Shown piece by piece: positions 7,889 through 19,574 of a stretch of 64,000 nucleotides of DNA. The notes below the pieces were generated by a model. It was given only the letters and a program-made list of their open reading frames with translations. It had not been told where the DNA came from and ran no database searches. A program made the position numbers and the translations under genes. Within the stretch, counting starts at the first letter, position 1, and each line of letters starts with the position of its first letter. This DNA comes from Rhynochetos jubatus (lineage: Eukaryota > Chordata > Aves > Eurypygiformes > Rhynochetidae): positions 142,910,175 to 142,974,174 of the forward strand of contig CM050648.1 in the NCBI GenBank assembly GCA_027574665.1, written 5' to 3'.

Positions 7889-9376
7889 ATGGCTGCCCCA
7901 AAAATCCTCACCATGCTGCAAACCATCCTACAAAATGTGCAGATGGTTGGGGAGGAGCTGGATGAGGCCACGCACAAGTGCATGCAGCAGCATGCGGAGC
8001 AGCTGGGCCAGGAGATGACTCGGCTGCTGCACGAGCTGGAGCAGAGCGGCTTTGCCTGGCGTGCCCTGCTCTTTGCTCCCTTGCAGCACTGGCAGTTCTG
8101 GACGGTTGCTGGAGTCCTGCTCCTGCTCTTCGGGCTCTGCTGGTGGCTCAGGAGAAGAAGCTATGAGCCAGACAGAAGGAGGGCAGAGCAAAGCTGCAGC
8201 AGCAACACACAAGAGGAGGTTGAAGTACATGAAGTAGATTCTGAGGATGCTCTGGGCAGGAGTTTTGCAAAGCGCATCCCGTGGCCAGTGCAGAACCTGG
8301 CCTACAGGAGCCGGGTGATGGAGGAGCTGGCAGGCGACCTCCTCCGTGTCTTCCACATGTATTTCTCTGGCAGTTTCTTCCCGGTGCTGCAGCCTGTCAT
8401 CAGGGTGGGCAGCACCTTCGAAGGCTGGAGTCCCCGTGAGGAGGATGCTCGCTACCGCCTGCTCCTGCCCCTGCAGCCCCCCCGCGGGCACGCCTTCCGC
8501 CTGGAGCTGGGCACTGCGGGGGAGATGCCCGCAAAGGACTCCCGTGTCCGTGTGGCGCTGGAGTGCATCTGCAGGAGGCCGGAGCTGGTGGATGACACGC
8601 TGTGCTTCCTCCACCACCCCGAGGAAGAGCTGAGGGAAAATCAGGCTCCCAGCCTCCTACACACCCTCTGCACTGGCTCCTACCTGGATGCGCAGAAAAC
8701 TGCCCGCTGGTTCCAGGACACTGTGAGGTCAGCCTGGGGGGTGGTGCCTCTGTCGCGTCTCTACAAAATGAACCTGCTGCCCTCCAGCCGCTCCTGCAAG
8801 ATGCAGCTGATAAGCACCTCCGGCAGAAGCCTCTTCGCTGAGATAATATTCGGGGTACAGCTAGGCGTCTCGGACATCTTCCTCAGCAGCCAGCCTGCAG
8901 AGCCCGGCTTGATCCCAAGCACAAGGTGGCCGCAGAGCTGTGTCGTGGCAGAGGCAAAGTTCTTCAGGGTGGTGGCCAGGCAGGCCCCACGTGACAGCTT
9001 CCACCTCAAATGCCTGCAGATCTGCGCCCGCATCCTGGAGGGCACAGCCTTTTCCACCTACACCTTCAAGACGGCTGTGATGCACCTCCTGACCACCACA
9101 CCCCTGTCAGACTGGCGCCGGAGGCATTTCATGCTGCGGCTGGAGGATATCATGCGGTACCTGGACGACTGCCTGAAGGAGAAACGCCTCAACCACTTCT
9201 TCTTTGGCAATGAGCATGTGCCCGAGGAGATAATCTTGCCCCCGGCCTTCCCAACGGCCGAACCGCCCAACCTCTTCCAGCACCTGGCGCAGGATCCGGC
9301 TGCCCACGCCAGGGCGATGACGGAGTTCGATGAGCTGCAAAACCGACTCACGAGCCTGCTGTTCTATGGACGCTGA
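7889..9376 (+). CDS. ITPRIPL1: ITPRIPL1-like protein, copy 2
   Basis: Open 495-codon frame with the same start context and domain order as the copy at 3868. It carries M362V (GTG at 8972), in the C-terminal helical part of the Mab-21 domain; the same change recurs in the copies at 32015, 36036, 40057, 56141 and 60162. The codon for R486 is CGA instead of CGG, a silent variant shared only with the next two copies downstream, which suggests a block homogenised together. The predicted protein is identical to those at 56141 and 60162. Confidence 0.88.
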   Translation: MAAPKILTMLQTILQNVQMVGEELDEATHKCMQQHAEQLGQEMTRLLHELEQSGFAWRALLFAPLQHWQFWTVAGVLLLLFGLCWWLRRRSYEPDRRRAEQSCSSNTQEEVEVHEVDSEDALGRSFAKRIPWPVQNLAYRSRVMEELAGDLLRVFHMYFSGSFFPVLQPVIRVGSTFEGWSPREEDARYRLLLPLQPPRGHAFRLELGTAGEMPAKDSRVRVALECICRRPELVDDTLCFLHHPEEELRENQAPSLLHTLCTGSYLDAQKTARWFQDTVRSAWGVVPLSRLYKMNLLPSSRSCKMQLISTSGRSLFAEIIFGVQLGVSDIFLSSQPAEPGLIPSTRWPQSCVVAEAKFFRVVARQAPRDSFHLKCLQICARILEGTAFSTYTFKTAVMHLLTTTPLSDWRRRHFMLRLEDIMRYLDDCLKEKRLNHFFFGNEHVPEEIILPPAFPTAEPPNLFQHLAQDPAAHARAMTEFDELQNRLTSLLFYGR

Positions 9377-9631
9377 AAGGGGTCTTCACGCCCAGAGCTG
9401 GCGCCGCAGAACCGAGCACGCAGGATACAGAGAAGACACTGCTCACGCAGCAGCGGGAATTGCTGCCACACCTTTCCTCCACAGCAAACGCACCCTGTGG
9501 GGAGTGGGACACGATGCAGCTGAAGAGTCTGTTGCGAGGAGGCTCGTGACAGAGAAACCTGTTACCACCTGGACAGCCACCTCCCGCTCCCCTTCCATTC
9601 CGCCGGGAGTTCTACTCCAGGCAAAGTCGAC

Positions 9632-9677
9632 CATAAATGTTGTGTTTGAACAAATGCTGCGCCTGTGAGTGTCCGTG
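9632..9677 (+). terminator. Polyadenylation signal of copy 2
   Basis: CATAAA at 9632-9637; unchanged. Confidence 0.65.
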
Positions 9678-9951
9678 CATCCCTTTGTCGGGGACCGCGG
9701 GCATAGGCCGCTGACTCCTCAGCTGCCGCAGAGTCCGGGCGCATTTTGCGGAAGAGCTGACGTGGCGGCTCTGGTTTCACTGGTTCTGTAACTAAGGCTC
9801 CCCCGCCCGTGCGTGCTCCTGCGTTGGGGCAGTCGGAATCATTTGTCACCCTCCACAGCTGTGCACGTTGCCCGTGTGCCGAAGGGCGCCTGAAGCATCT
9901 TCCTTGGGAACCATACGCAAACCGAGCCCCAGCGCGAGAGCACAGCGCCGG

Positions 9952-10402
9952 CTCCTACCAGTAGGAGTGTTTGTACCGATGCAAGGCCTCTTCCAGTTTC
10001 TGATGCTGGGCCTGTGTTCCCAGCTTTCTCGCTACAAGGAGCTGGGAGGGGGCACAGTGCGGACAGCTGACCCAAAGTGGCCAAAGGGGTACTTCGTTCC
10101 ATAAAAACGTCACGCTCAGTACATACGCTGGGGGTGGGCCAGGGAGCCATGGTGGTTGGTTGGTTTTCTTGTTCGTGCTCTCGCTCGTGGGGCTCGCTCG
10201 GACTCTGGTACGATCCGTCTCAGGCTCTCGCTCTCTGGCTCTGACTACTCGGGACCTGGCTGGGCATCGGTCTGCGGGTGGTGAGCAGCTGTATCGTGTG
10301 TTTTGTTTTCCGCCGCTTTCATTACATGCTCTGAGTAGCAGTGGTAGCATTAGTTTAATGACATTGTTATTTTTATTAATATCACTGCTTCACCCGTTTA
10401 GG
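9952..10402 (-). mobile_element. ERV LTR remnant, unit 2
   Basis: Same remnant, GTACATAC / GCCATGG / TCCGTCTC haplotype. Confidence 0.62.
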
Positions 10403-10531
10403 TTCAATTATACGATTGTTCTTATCTCGACCCCTGAGTTTCCTTGCCTTTTCCTCCCGTTCTTCTCCACCAGGCGACGGGGAAGGTGAGTGAGTGGCTG
10501 CGTGGTGTTTGCTTGCTGGCTGGGGTTAAAA

Positions 10532-10733
10532 GGGCAACACCAGCATGGCTGGTCAAACTAAAGCGTAATCTGGCCCGTGGACTTCCACACGGCCAAACCA
10601 CTCAACCTCTTCCAGCACGTGGCACCGGATCCCGCCGCCCACGCCGAGGCACTGCACGACATTGTACAGCTGTGAGGTCGCTCAGCAGTCTGCTGATCTG
10701 CGGACGCTGAAAGGTCTTCAGGCACAGAGCTGT
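10532..10733 (+). pseudogene. ITPRIPL1-like 3' relic, unit 2
   Basis: Same relic; frame from 10565, stop at 10673. Confidence 0.78.
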
Positions 10734-11532
10734 GTTTGTGAGGCTCACGGCTGACGGCAGACGACAACTTCACACCACAGGGAAAGAGAGTGGAGACTAT
10801 GGCGGCCACAAAGGAGATTTTCACGCTGCTTTCTCTTCCCACTGCCACGACGGTGGTGGTGAACTCAGAGGGGCCGAGAAGCTCCCTGGCCGCTCCGGCT
10901 GGGCCGGGACCAAGCGAGAGGCACTGCGGATGTGCCTGCCTGTGCTCAGCGGGGCCCCGGTGGAGAACCTGCCGCTCCCAGACGCTCCCCAGGGAGTTAC
11001 TGCTGCACGACGGGACATGCTGGACACGGAGAAGACAGTGCTCTGTCGGCAGTGGGAGCTGCCCACTGGGACAACTCCCCCCGCACCCCGTCATCACCCC
11101 TGGGAAACGTCTCTTTGGAAGCAACGTCCTCCGGCACTAGCACAGCAGGGACAGAGATCCTGCCATGCAGAGGGCCCATCCTGCCACCAGGATATACACC
11201 GTCACCCACCCGGCGCAGCCATGAAGGCAGCAAGAGCACAAACGCGAGCTCAGAGGTCAGCACCAAGGGAGCTGATCCCATCTCACAGGACGGGATGTCA
11301 AAGAGGAAAGCACCCACGGGACATGTCACCCAATCTGGCGTTTGGAAAGGGTTGGGTGGGGCTTCTGTCTGTTCTGAAAAGACAGGCCCTGGCAGCCCTG
11401 TCCTGCCGGGTGGGTCCGTACCTTGGGGGTGTCAGGGCTTTGGCTGCCTGGACCAGCTGTGGGTCGCTGGGCCTGTGTGGGGCCGAAGGCCGGGGCTGGT
11501 TGGCGGGCGTGCCTGTGATGCGCTCTGGCGCC
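10734..11532. other. GC-rich spacer upstream of the copy 3 promoter
   Basis: Same spacer, GGCAGCAAG form at about 11226. No gene seen. Confidence 0.5.
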
Positions 11533-11906
11533 TGTGACATCACTGAGACGAGTCACAATGGGGGGAGGTATAAAGGGCAGCAGCGGGCAGTGCTGCCCCA
11601 GTACGGCCTAGGCCAGCGGTGAGTGCGCACGCGGAGGGAGGCTGGGCTGGATAGGGCCGGGGCAGAAATGCGGGGTCCCGGGGCTGGGTTCTCTCCCTGC
11701 ATCCAGGGCCCAGCCGCTCGTGGCAGCGGCTCAGGCAGGGCACGGTGCTGCTGCTGATGGGCCTGGGAGCAGGGCTTGCTGCCTCCCAGCTGCCTCACCC
11801 CCTCTCCTACCTGCCCCCAGCTCCCTGCGGCTCCATTCCCACTCCCCCCGCTGCCAGCTCCCTCCCTTCCATCCCCACTGAACCCCTTCTCTCCCTCCTC
11901 CTGCAG
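11533..11906 (+). promoter_or_regulatory. TATA promoter, exon 1 and intron of copy 3
   Basis: TATAAAG at 11569-11575; intron 11619-11906. No changes were seen in the core elements. Confidence 0.77.
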
Positions 11907-11909
11907 GCT

Positions 11910-13397
11910 ATGGCTGCCCCAAAAATCCTCACCATGCTGCAAACCATCCTACAAAATGTGCAGATGGTTGGGGAGGAGCTGGATGAGGCCACGCACAAGT
12001 GCATGCAGCAGCATGCGGAGCAGCTGGGCCAGGAGATGACTCGGCTGCTGCACGAGCTGGAGCAGAGCGGCTTTGCCTGGCGTGCCCTGCTCTTTGCTCC
12101 CTTGCAGCACTGGCAGTTCTGGACGGTTGCTGGAGTCCTGCTCCTGCTCTTCGGGCTCTGCTGGTGGCTCAGGAGAAGAAGCTATGAGCCAGACAGAAGG
12201 AGGGCAGAGCAAAGCTGCAGCAGCAACACACAAGAGGAGGTTGAAGTACATGAAGTAGATTCTGAGGATGCTCTGGGCAGGAGTTTTGCAAAGCGCATCC
12301 CGTGGCCAGTGCAGAACCTGGCCTACAGGAGCCGGGTGATGGAGGAGCTGGCAGGCGACCTCCTCCGTGTCTTCCACATGTATTTCTCTGGCAGTTTCTT
12401 CCCGGTGCTGCAGCCTGTCATCAGGGTGGGCAGCACCTTCGAAGGCTGGAGTCCCCGTGAGGAGGATGCTCGCTACCGCCTGCTCCTGCCCCTGCAGCCC
12501 CCCCGCGGGCACGCCTTCCGCCTGGAGCTGGGCACTGCGGGGGAGATGCCCGCAAAGGACTCCCGTGTCCGTGTGGCGCTGGAGTGCATCTGCAGGAGGC
12601 CGGAGCTGGTGGATGACACGCTGTGCTTCCTCCACCACCCCGAGGAAGAGCTGAGGGAAAATCAGGCTCCCAGCCTCCTACACACCCTCTGCACTGGCTC
12701 CTACCTGGATGCGCAGAAAACTGCCCGCTGGTTCCAGGACACTGTGAGGTCAGCCTGGGGGGTGGTGCCTCTGTCGCGTCTCTACAAAATGAACCTGCTG
12801 CCCTCCAGCCGCTCCTGCAAGATGCAGCTGATAAGCACCTCCGGCAGAAGCCTCTTCGCTGAGATAATATTCGGGGTACAGCTAGGCGTCTCGGACATCT
12901 TCCTCAGCAGCCAGCCTGCAGAGCCCGGCTTGATCCCAAGCACAAGGTGGCCGCAGAGCTGTGTCGTGGCAGAGGCAAAGTTCTTCAGGGTGATGGCCAG
13001 GCAGGCCCCACGTGACAGCTTCCACCTCAAATGCCTGCAGATCTGCGCCCGCATCCTGGAGGGCACAGCCTTTTCCACCTACACCTTCAAGACGGCTGTG
13101 ATGCACCTCCTGACCACCACACCCCTGTCAGACTGGCGCCGGAGGCATTTCATGCTGCGGCTGGAGGATATCATGCGGTACCTGGACGACTGCCTGAAGG
13201 AGAAACGCCTCAACCACTTCTTCTTTGGCAATGAGCATGTGCCCGAGGAGATAATCTTGCCCCCGGCCTTCCCAACGGCCGAACCGCCCAACCTCTTCCA
13301 GCACCTGGCGCAGGATCCGGCTGCCCACGCCAGGGCGATGACGGAGTTCGATGAGCTGCAAAACCGACTCACGAGCCTGCTGTTCTATGGACACTGA
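11910..13397 (+). CDS. ITPRIPL1: ITPRIPL1-like protein, copy 3
   Basis: Intact 495-codon frame. The last codon is CAC instead of CGC, giving R495H at the extreme C-terminus; this is a CpG-type transition and probably mild because it lies outside the Mab-21 fold. It shares the silent CGA at codon 486 with copies 2 and 4. Every other residue matches the commonest sequence. Confidence 0.88.
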   Translation: MAAPKILTMLQTILQNVQMVGEELDEATHKCMQQHAEQLGQEMTRLLHELEQSGFAWRALLFAPLQHWQFWTVAGVLLLLFGLCWWLRRRSYEPDRRRAEQSCSSNTQEEVEVHEVDSEDALGRSFAKRIPWPVQNLAYRSRVMEELAGDLLRVFHMYFSGSFFPVLQPVIRVGSTFEGWSPREEDARYRLLLPLQPPRGHAFRLELGTAGEMPAKDSRVRVALECICRRPELVDDTLCFLHHPEEELRENQAPSLLHTLCTGSYLDAQKTARWFQDTVRSAWGVVPLSRLYKMNLLPSSRSCKMQLISTSGRSLFAEIIFGVQLGVSDIFLSSQPAEPGLIPSTRWPQSCVVAEAKFFRVMARQAPRDSFHLKCLQICARILEGTAFSTYTFKTAVMHLLTTTPLSDWRRRHFMLRLEDIMRYLDDCLKEKRLNHFFFGNEHVPEEIILPPAFPTAEPPNLFQHLAQDPAAHARAMTEFDELQNRLTSLLFYGH

Positions 13398-13652
13398 AAG
13401 GGGTCTTCACGCCCAGAGCTGGCGCCGCAGAACCGAGCACGCAGGATACAGAGAAGACACTGCTCACGCAGCAGCGGGAATTGCTGCCACACCTTTCCTC
13501 CACAGCAAACGCACCCTGTGGGGAGTGGGACACGATGCAGCTGAAGAGTCTGTTGCGAGGAGGCTCGTGACAGAGAAACCTGTTACCACCTGGACAGCCA
13601 CCTCCCGCTCCCCTTCCATTCCGCCGGGAGTTCTACTCCAGGCAAAGTCGAC

Positions 13653-13698
13653 CATAAATGTTGTGTTTGAACAAATGCTGCGCCTGTGAGTGTCCGTG
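13653..13698 (+). terminator. Polyadenylation signal of copy 3
   Basis: CATAAA at 13653-13658; unchanged. Confidence 0.65.
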
Positions 13699-13972
13699 CA
13701 TCCCTTTGTCGGGGACCGCGGGCATAGGCCGCTGACTCCTCAGCTGCCGCAGAGTCCGGGCGCATTTTGCGGAAGAGCTGACGTGGCGGCTCTGGTTTCA
13801 CTGGTTCTGTAACTAAGGCTCCCCCGCCCGTGCGTGCTCCTGCGTTGGGGCAGTCGGAATCATTTGTCACCCTCCACAGCTGTGCACGTTGCCCGTGTGC
13901 CGAAGGGCGCCTGAAGCATCTTCCTTGGGAACCATACGCAAACCGAGCCCCAGCGCGAGAGCACAGCGCCGG

Positions 13973-14423
13973 CTCCTACCAGTAGGAGTGTTTGTACCGA
14001 TGCAAGGCCTCTTCCAGTTTCTGATGCTGGGCCTGTGTTCCCAGCTTTCTCGCTACAAGGAGCTGGGAGGGGGCACAGTGCGGACAGCTGACCCAAAGTG
14101 GCCAAAGGGGTACTTCGTTCCATAAAAACGTCACGCTCAGTACATACGCTGGGGGTGGGCCAGGGAGCCATGGTGGTTGGTTGGTTTTCTTGTTCGTGCT
14201 CTCGCTCGTGGGGCTCGCTCGGACTCTGGTACGATCCGTCTCAGGCTCTCGCTCTCTGGCTCTGACTACTCGGGACCTGGCTGGGCATCGGTCTGCGGGT
14301 GGTGAGCAGCTGTATCGTGTGTTTTGTTTTCCGCCGCTTTCATTACATGCTCTGAGTAGCAGTGGTAGCATTAGTTTAATGACATTGTTATTTTTATTAA
14401 TATCACTGCTTCACCCGTTTAGG
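13973..14423 (-). mobile_element. ERV LTR remnant, unit 3
   Basis: Same remnant, GTACATAC / GCCATGG / TCCGTCTC haplotype, matching unit 2. Confidence 0.62.
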
Positions 14424-14552
14424 TTCAATTATACGATTGTTCTTATCTCGACCCCTGAGTTTCCTTGCCTTTTCCTCCCGTTCTTCTCCACCAGGCGACG
14501 GGGAAGGTGAGTGAGTGGCTGCGTGGTGTTTGCTTGCTGGCTGGGGTTAAAA

Positions 14553-14754
14553 GGGCAACACCAGCATGGCTGGTCAAACTAAAGCGTAATCTGGCCCGTG
14601 GACTTCCACACGGCCAAACCACTCAACCTCTTCCAGCACGTGGCACCGGATCCCGCCGCCCACGCCGAGGCACTGCACGACATTGTACAGCTGTGAGGTC
14701 GCTCAGCAGTCTGCTGATCTGCGGACGCTGAAAGGTCTTCAGGCACAGAGCTGT
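14553..14754 (+). pseudogene. ITPRIPL1-like 3' relic, unit 3
   Basis: Same relic; frame from 14586, stop at 14694. Confidence 0.78.
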
Positions 14755-15553
14755 GTTTGTGAGGCTCACGGCTGATGGCAGACGACAACTTCACACCACA
14801 GGGAAAGAGAGTGGAGACTATGGCGGCCACAAAGGAGATTTTCACGCTGCTTTCTCTTCCCACTGCCACGACGGTGGTGGTGAACTCAGAGGGGCCGAGA
14901 AGCTCCCTGGCCGCTCCGGCTGGGCCGGGACCAAGCGAGAGGCACTGCGGATGTGCCTGCCTGTGCTCAGCGGGGCCCCGGTGGAGAACCTGCCGCTCCC
15001 AGACGCTCCCCAGGGAGTTACTGCTGCACGACGGGACATGCTGGACACGGAGAAGACAGTGCTCTGTCGGCAGTGGGAGCTGCCCACTGGGACAACTCCC
15101 CCCGCACCCCGTCATCACCCCTGGGAAACGTCTCTTTGGAAGCAACGTCCTCCGGCACTAGCACAGCAGGGACAGAGATCCTGCCATGCAGAGGGCCCAT
15201 CCTGCCACCAGGATATACACCGTCACCCACCCGGCGCAGCCATGAAGGCAGCAAGAGCACAAACACGAGCTCAGAGGTCAGCACCAAGGGAGCTGATCCC
15301 ATCTCACAGGACGGGATGTCAAAGAGGAAAGCACCCACGGGACATGTCACCCAATCTGGCGTTTGGAAAGGGTTGGGTGGGGCTTCTGTCTGTTCTGAAA
15401 AGACAGGCCCTGGCAGCCCTGTCCTGCCGGGTGGGTCCGTACCTTGGGGGTGTCAGGGCTTTGGCTGCCTGGACCAGCTGTGGGTCGCTGGGCCTGTGTG
15501 GGGCCGAAGGCCGGGGCTGGTTGGCGGGCGTGCCTGTGATGCGCTCTGGCGCC
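14755..15553. other. GC-rich spacer upstream of the copy 4 promoter
   Basis: Same spacer with two private C or G to T/A changes: one creates an extra ATG at 14775, the other reads AAACACGAGC near 15264. No gene seen. Confidence 0.5.
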
Positions 15554-15927
15554 TGTGACATCACTGAGACGAGTCACAATGGGGGGAGGTATAAAGGGCA
15601 GCAGCGGGCAGTGCTGCCCCAGTACGGCCTAGGCCAGCGGTGAGTGCGCACGCGGAGGGAGGCTGGGCTGGATAGGGCCGGGGCAGAAATGCGGGGTCCC
15701 GGGGCTGGGTTCTCTCCCTGCATCCAGGGCCCAGCCGCTCGTGGCAGCGGCTCAGGCAGGGCACGGTGCTGCTGCTGATGGGCCTGGGAGCAGGGCTTGC
15801 TGCCTCCCAGCTGCCTCGCCCCCTCTCCTACCTGCCCCCAGCTCCCTGCGGCTCCATTCCCACTCCCCCCGCTGCCAGCTCCCTCCCTTCCATCCCCACT
15901 GAACCCCTTCTCTCCCTCCTCCTGCAG
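15554..15927 (+). promoter_or_regulatory. TATA promoter, exon 1 and intron of copy 4
   Basis: TATAAAG at 15590-15596; intron 15640-15927, with one private substitution near 15818 outside the splice signals. Confidence 0.77.
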
Positions 15928-15930
15928 GCT

Positions 15931-17418
15931 ATGGCTGCCCCAAAAATCCTCACCATGCTGCAAACCATCCTACAAAATGTGCAGATGGTTGGGGAGGAGC
16001 TGGATGAGGCCACGCACAAGTGCATGCAGCAGCATGCGGAGCAGCTGGGCCAGGAGATGACTCGGCTGCTGCACGAGCTGGAGCAGAGCGGCTTTGCCTG
16101 GCGTGCCCTGCTCTTTGCTCCCTTGCAGCACTGGCAGTTCTGGACGGTTGCTGGAGTCCTGCTCCTGCTCTTCGGGCTCTGCTGGTGGCTCAGGAGAAGA
16201 AGCTATGAGCCAGACAGAAGGAGGGCAGAGCAAAGCTGCAGCAGCAACACACAAGAGGAGGTTGAAGTACATGAAGTAGATTCTGAGGATGCTCTGGGCA
16301 GGAGTTTTGCAAAGCGCATCCCGTGGCCAGTGCAGAACCTGGCCTACAGGAGCCGGGTGATGGAGGAGCTGGCAGGCGACCTCCTCCGTGTCTTCCACAT
16401 GTATTTCTCTGGCAGTTTCTTCCCGGTGCTGCAGCCTGTCATCAGGGTGGGCAGCACCTTCGAAGGCTGGAGTCCCCGTGAGGAGGATGCTCGCTACCGC
16501 CTGCTCCTGCCCCTGCAGCCCCCCCGCGGGCACGCCTTCCGCCTGGAGCTGGGCACTGCGGGGGAGATGCCCGCAAAGGACTCCCGTGTCCGTGTGGCGC
16601 TGGAGTGCATCTGCAGGAGGCCGGAGCTGGTGGATGACACGCTGTGCTTCCTCCACCACCCCGAGGAAGAGCTGAGGGAAAATCAGGCTCCCAGCCTCCT
16701 ACACACCCTCTGCACTGGCTCCTACCTGGATGCGCAGAAAACTGCCCGCTGGTTCCAGGACACTGTGAGGTCAGCCTGGGGGGTGGTGCCTCTGTCGCGT
16801 CTCTACAAAATGAACCTGCTGCCCTCCAGCCGCTCCTGCAAGATGCAGCTGATAAGCACCTCCGGCAGAAGCCTCTTCGCTGAGATAATATTCGGGGTAC
16901 AGCTAGGCGTCTCGGACATCTTCCTCAGCAGCCAGCCTGCAGAGCCCGGCTTGATCCCAAGCACAAGGTGGCCGCAGAGCTGTGTCGTGGCAGAGGCAAA
17001 GTTCTTCAGGGTGATGGCCAGGCAGGCCCCACGTGACAGCTTCCACCTCAAATGCCTGCAGATCTGCGCCCTCATCCTGGAGGGCACAGCCTTTTCCACC
17101 TACACCTTCAAGACGGCTGTGATGCACCTCCTGACCACCACACCCCTGTCAGACTGGCGCCGGAGGCATTTCATGCTGCGGCTGGAGGATATCATGCGGT
17201 ACCTGGACGACTGCCTGAAGGAGAAACGCCTCAACCACTTCTTCTTTGGCAATGAGCATGTGCCCGAGGAGATAATCTTGCCCCCGGCCTTCCCAACGGC
17301 CGAACCGCCCAACCTCTTCCAGCACCTGGCGCAGGATCCGGCTGCCCACGCCAGGGCGATGACGGAGTTCGATGAGCTGCAAAACCGACTCACGAGCCTG
17401 CTGTTCTATGGACGCTGA
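15931..17418 (+). CDS. ITPRIPL1: ITPRIPL1-like protein, copy 4
   Basis: Intact 495-codon frame. A private R381L (CTC at 17071) replaces a basic residue just after the conserved HLKCLQI motif of the Mab-21 C-terminal lobe, and is a non-conservative change. It shares the silent CGA at codon 486 with copies 2 and 3. Its intron has a private T to C change near 15818 (CTGCCTCGCC for CTGCCTCACC on this strand reads A to G), well away from the splice sites. Confidence 0.87.
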   Translation: MAAPKILTMLQTILQNVQMVGEELDEATHKCMQQHAEQLGQEMTRLLHELEQSGFAWRALLFAPLQHWQFWTVAGVLLLLFGLCWWLRRRSYEPDRRRAEQSCSSNTQEEVEVHEVDSEDALGRSFAKRIPWPVQNLAYRSRVMEELAGDLLRVFHMYFSGSFFPVLQPVIRVGSTFEGWSPREEDARYRLLLPLQPPRGHAFRLELGTAGEMPAKDSRVRVALECICRRPELVDDTLCFLHHPEEELRENQAPSLLHTLCTGSYLDAQKTARWFQDTVRSAWGVVPLSRLYKMNLLPSSRSCKMQLISTSGRSLFAEIIFGVQLGVSDIFLSSQPAEPGLIPSTRWPQSCVVAEAKFFRVMARQAPRDSFHLKCLQICALILEGTAFSTYTFKTAVMHLLTTTPLSDWRRRHFMLRLEDIMRYLDDCLKEKRLNHFFFGNEHVPEEIILPPAFPTAEPPNLFQHLAQDPAAHARAMTEFDELQNRLTSLLFYGR

Positions 17419-17673
17419 AAGGGGTCTTCACGCCCAGAGCTGGCGCCGCAGAACCGAGCACGCAGGATACAGAGAAGACACTGCTCACGCAGCAGCGGGA
17501 ATTGCTGCCACACCTTTCCTCCACAGCAAACGCACCCTGTGGGGAGTGGGACACGATGCAGCTGAAGAGTCTGTTGCGAGGAGGCTCGTGACAGAGAAAC
17601 CTGTTACCACCTGGACAGCCACCTCCCGCTCCCCTTCCATTCCGCCGGGAGTTCTACTCCAGGCAAAGTCGAC

Positions 17674-17719
17674 CATAAATGTTGTGTTTGAACAAATGCT
17701 GCGCCTGTGAGTGTCCGTG
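17674..17719 (+). terminator. Polyadenylation signal of copy 4
   Basis: CATAAA at 17674-17679; unchanged. Confidence 0.65.
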
Positions 17720-17993
17720 CATCCCTTTGTCGGGGACCGCGGGCATAGGCCGCTGACTCCTCAGCTGCCGCAGAGTCCGGGCGCATTTTGCGGAAGAGCT
17801 GACGTGGCGGCTCTGGTTTCACTGGTTCTGTAACTAAGGCTCCCCCGCCCGTGCGTGCTCCTGCGTTGGGGCAGTCGGAATCATTTGTCACCCTCCACAG
17901 CTGTGCACGTTGCCCGTGTGCCGAAGGGCGCCTGAAGCATCTTCCTTGGGAACCATACGCAAACCGAGCCCCAGCGCGAGAGCACAGCGCCGG

Positions 17994-18444
17994 CTCCTAC
18001 CAGTAGGAGTGTTTGTACCGATGCAAGGCCTCTTCCAGTTTCTGATGCTGGGCCTGTGTTCCCAGCTTTCTCGCTACAAGGAGCTGGGAGGGGGCACAGT
18101 GCGGACAGCTGACCCAAAGTGGCCAAAGGGGTACTTCGTTCCATAAAAACGTCACACTCAGGATATACGCTGGGGGTGGGCCAGGGAGCCGTGGTGGTTG
18201 GTTGGTTTTCTTGTTCGTGCTCTCGCTCGTGGGGCTCGCTCGGACTCTGGTACGATCTGTCTCAGGCTCTCGCTCTCTGGCTCTGACTACTCGGGACCTG
18301 GCTGGGCATCGGTCTGCGGGTGGTGAGCAGCTGTATCGTGTGTTTTGTTTTCCGCCGCTTTCATTACATGCTCTGAGTAGCAGTGGTAGCATTAGTTTAA
18401 TGACATTGTTATTTTTATTAATATCACTGCTTCACCCGTTTAGG
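17994..18444 (-). mobile_element. ERV LTR remnant, unit 4
   Basis: Same remnant, GGATATAC / GCCGTGG / TCTGTCTC haplotype, with a private G to A just before it (GTCACACTC near 18153). Confidence 0.62.
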
Positions 18445-18573
18445 TTCAATTATACGATTGTTCTTATCTCGACCCCTGAGTTTCCTTGTCTTTTCCTCCC
18501 GTTCTTCTCCACCAGGCGACGGGGAAGGTGAGTGAGTGGCTGCGTGGTGTTTGCTTGCTGGCTGGGGTTAAAA

Positions 18574-18775
18574 GGGCAACACCAGCATGGCTGGTCAAAC
18601 TAAAGCGTAATCTGGCCCGTGGACTTCCACACGGCCAAACCACTCAACCTCTTCCAGCACGTGGCACCGGATCCCGCCGCCCACGCCGAGGCACTGCACG
18701 ACATTGTACAGCTGTGAGGTCGCTCAGCAGTCTGCTGATCTGCGGACGCTGAAAGGTCTTCAGGCACAGAGCTGT
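18574..18775 (+). pseudogene. ITPRIPL1-like 3' relic, unit 4
   Basis: Same relic; frame from 18607, stop at 18715. Confidence 0.78.
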
Positions 18776-19574
18776 GTTTGTGAGGCTCACGGCTGACGGC
18801 AGACGACAACTTCACACCACAGGGAAAGAGAGTGGAGACTATGGCGGCCACAAAGGAGATTTTCACGCTGCTTTCTCTTCCCACTGCCACGACGGTGGTG
18901 GTGAACTCAGAGGGGCCGAGAAGCTCCCTGGCCGCTCCGGCTGGGCCGGGACCAAGCGAGAGGCACTGCGGATGTGCCTGCCTGTGCTCAGCGGGGCCCC
19001 GGTGGAGAACCTGCCGCTCCCAGACGCTCCCCAGGGAGTTACTGCTGCACGACGGGACATGCTGGACACGGAGAAGACAGTGCTCTGTCGGCAGTGGGAG
19101 CTGCCCACTGGGACAACTCCCCCCGCACCCCGTCATCACCCCTGGGAAACATCTCTTTGGAAGCAACGTCCTCCGGCACTAGCACAGCAGGGACAGAGAT
19201 CCTGCCATGCAGAGGGCCCATCCTGCCACCAGGATATACACCGTCACCCACCCGGCGCAGCCATGAAGGCACCAAGAGCACAAACGCGAGCTCAGAGGTC
19301 AGCACCAAGGGAGCTGATCCCATCTCACAGGACGGGATGTCAAAGAGGAAAGCACCCACGGGACATGTCACCCAATCTGGCGTTTGGAAAGGGTTGGGTG
19401 GGGCTTCTGTCTGTTCTGAAAAGACAGGCCCTGGCAGCCCTGTCCTGCCGGGTGGGTCCGTACCTTGGGGGTGTCAGGGCTTTGGCTGCCTGGACCAGCT
19501 GTGGGTCGCTGGGCCTGTGTGGGGCCGAAGGCCGGGGCTGGTTGGCGGGCGTGCCTGTGATGCGCTCTGGCGCC
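18776..19574. other. GC-rich spacer upstream of the copy 5 promoter
   Basis: Same spacer, GGCACCAAG form, with a private GAAACATCTC near 19150. No gene seen. Confidence 0.5.
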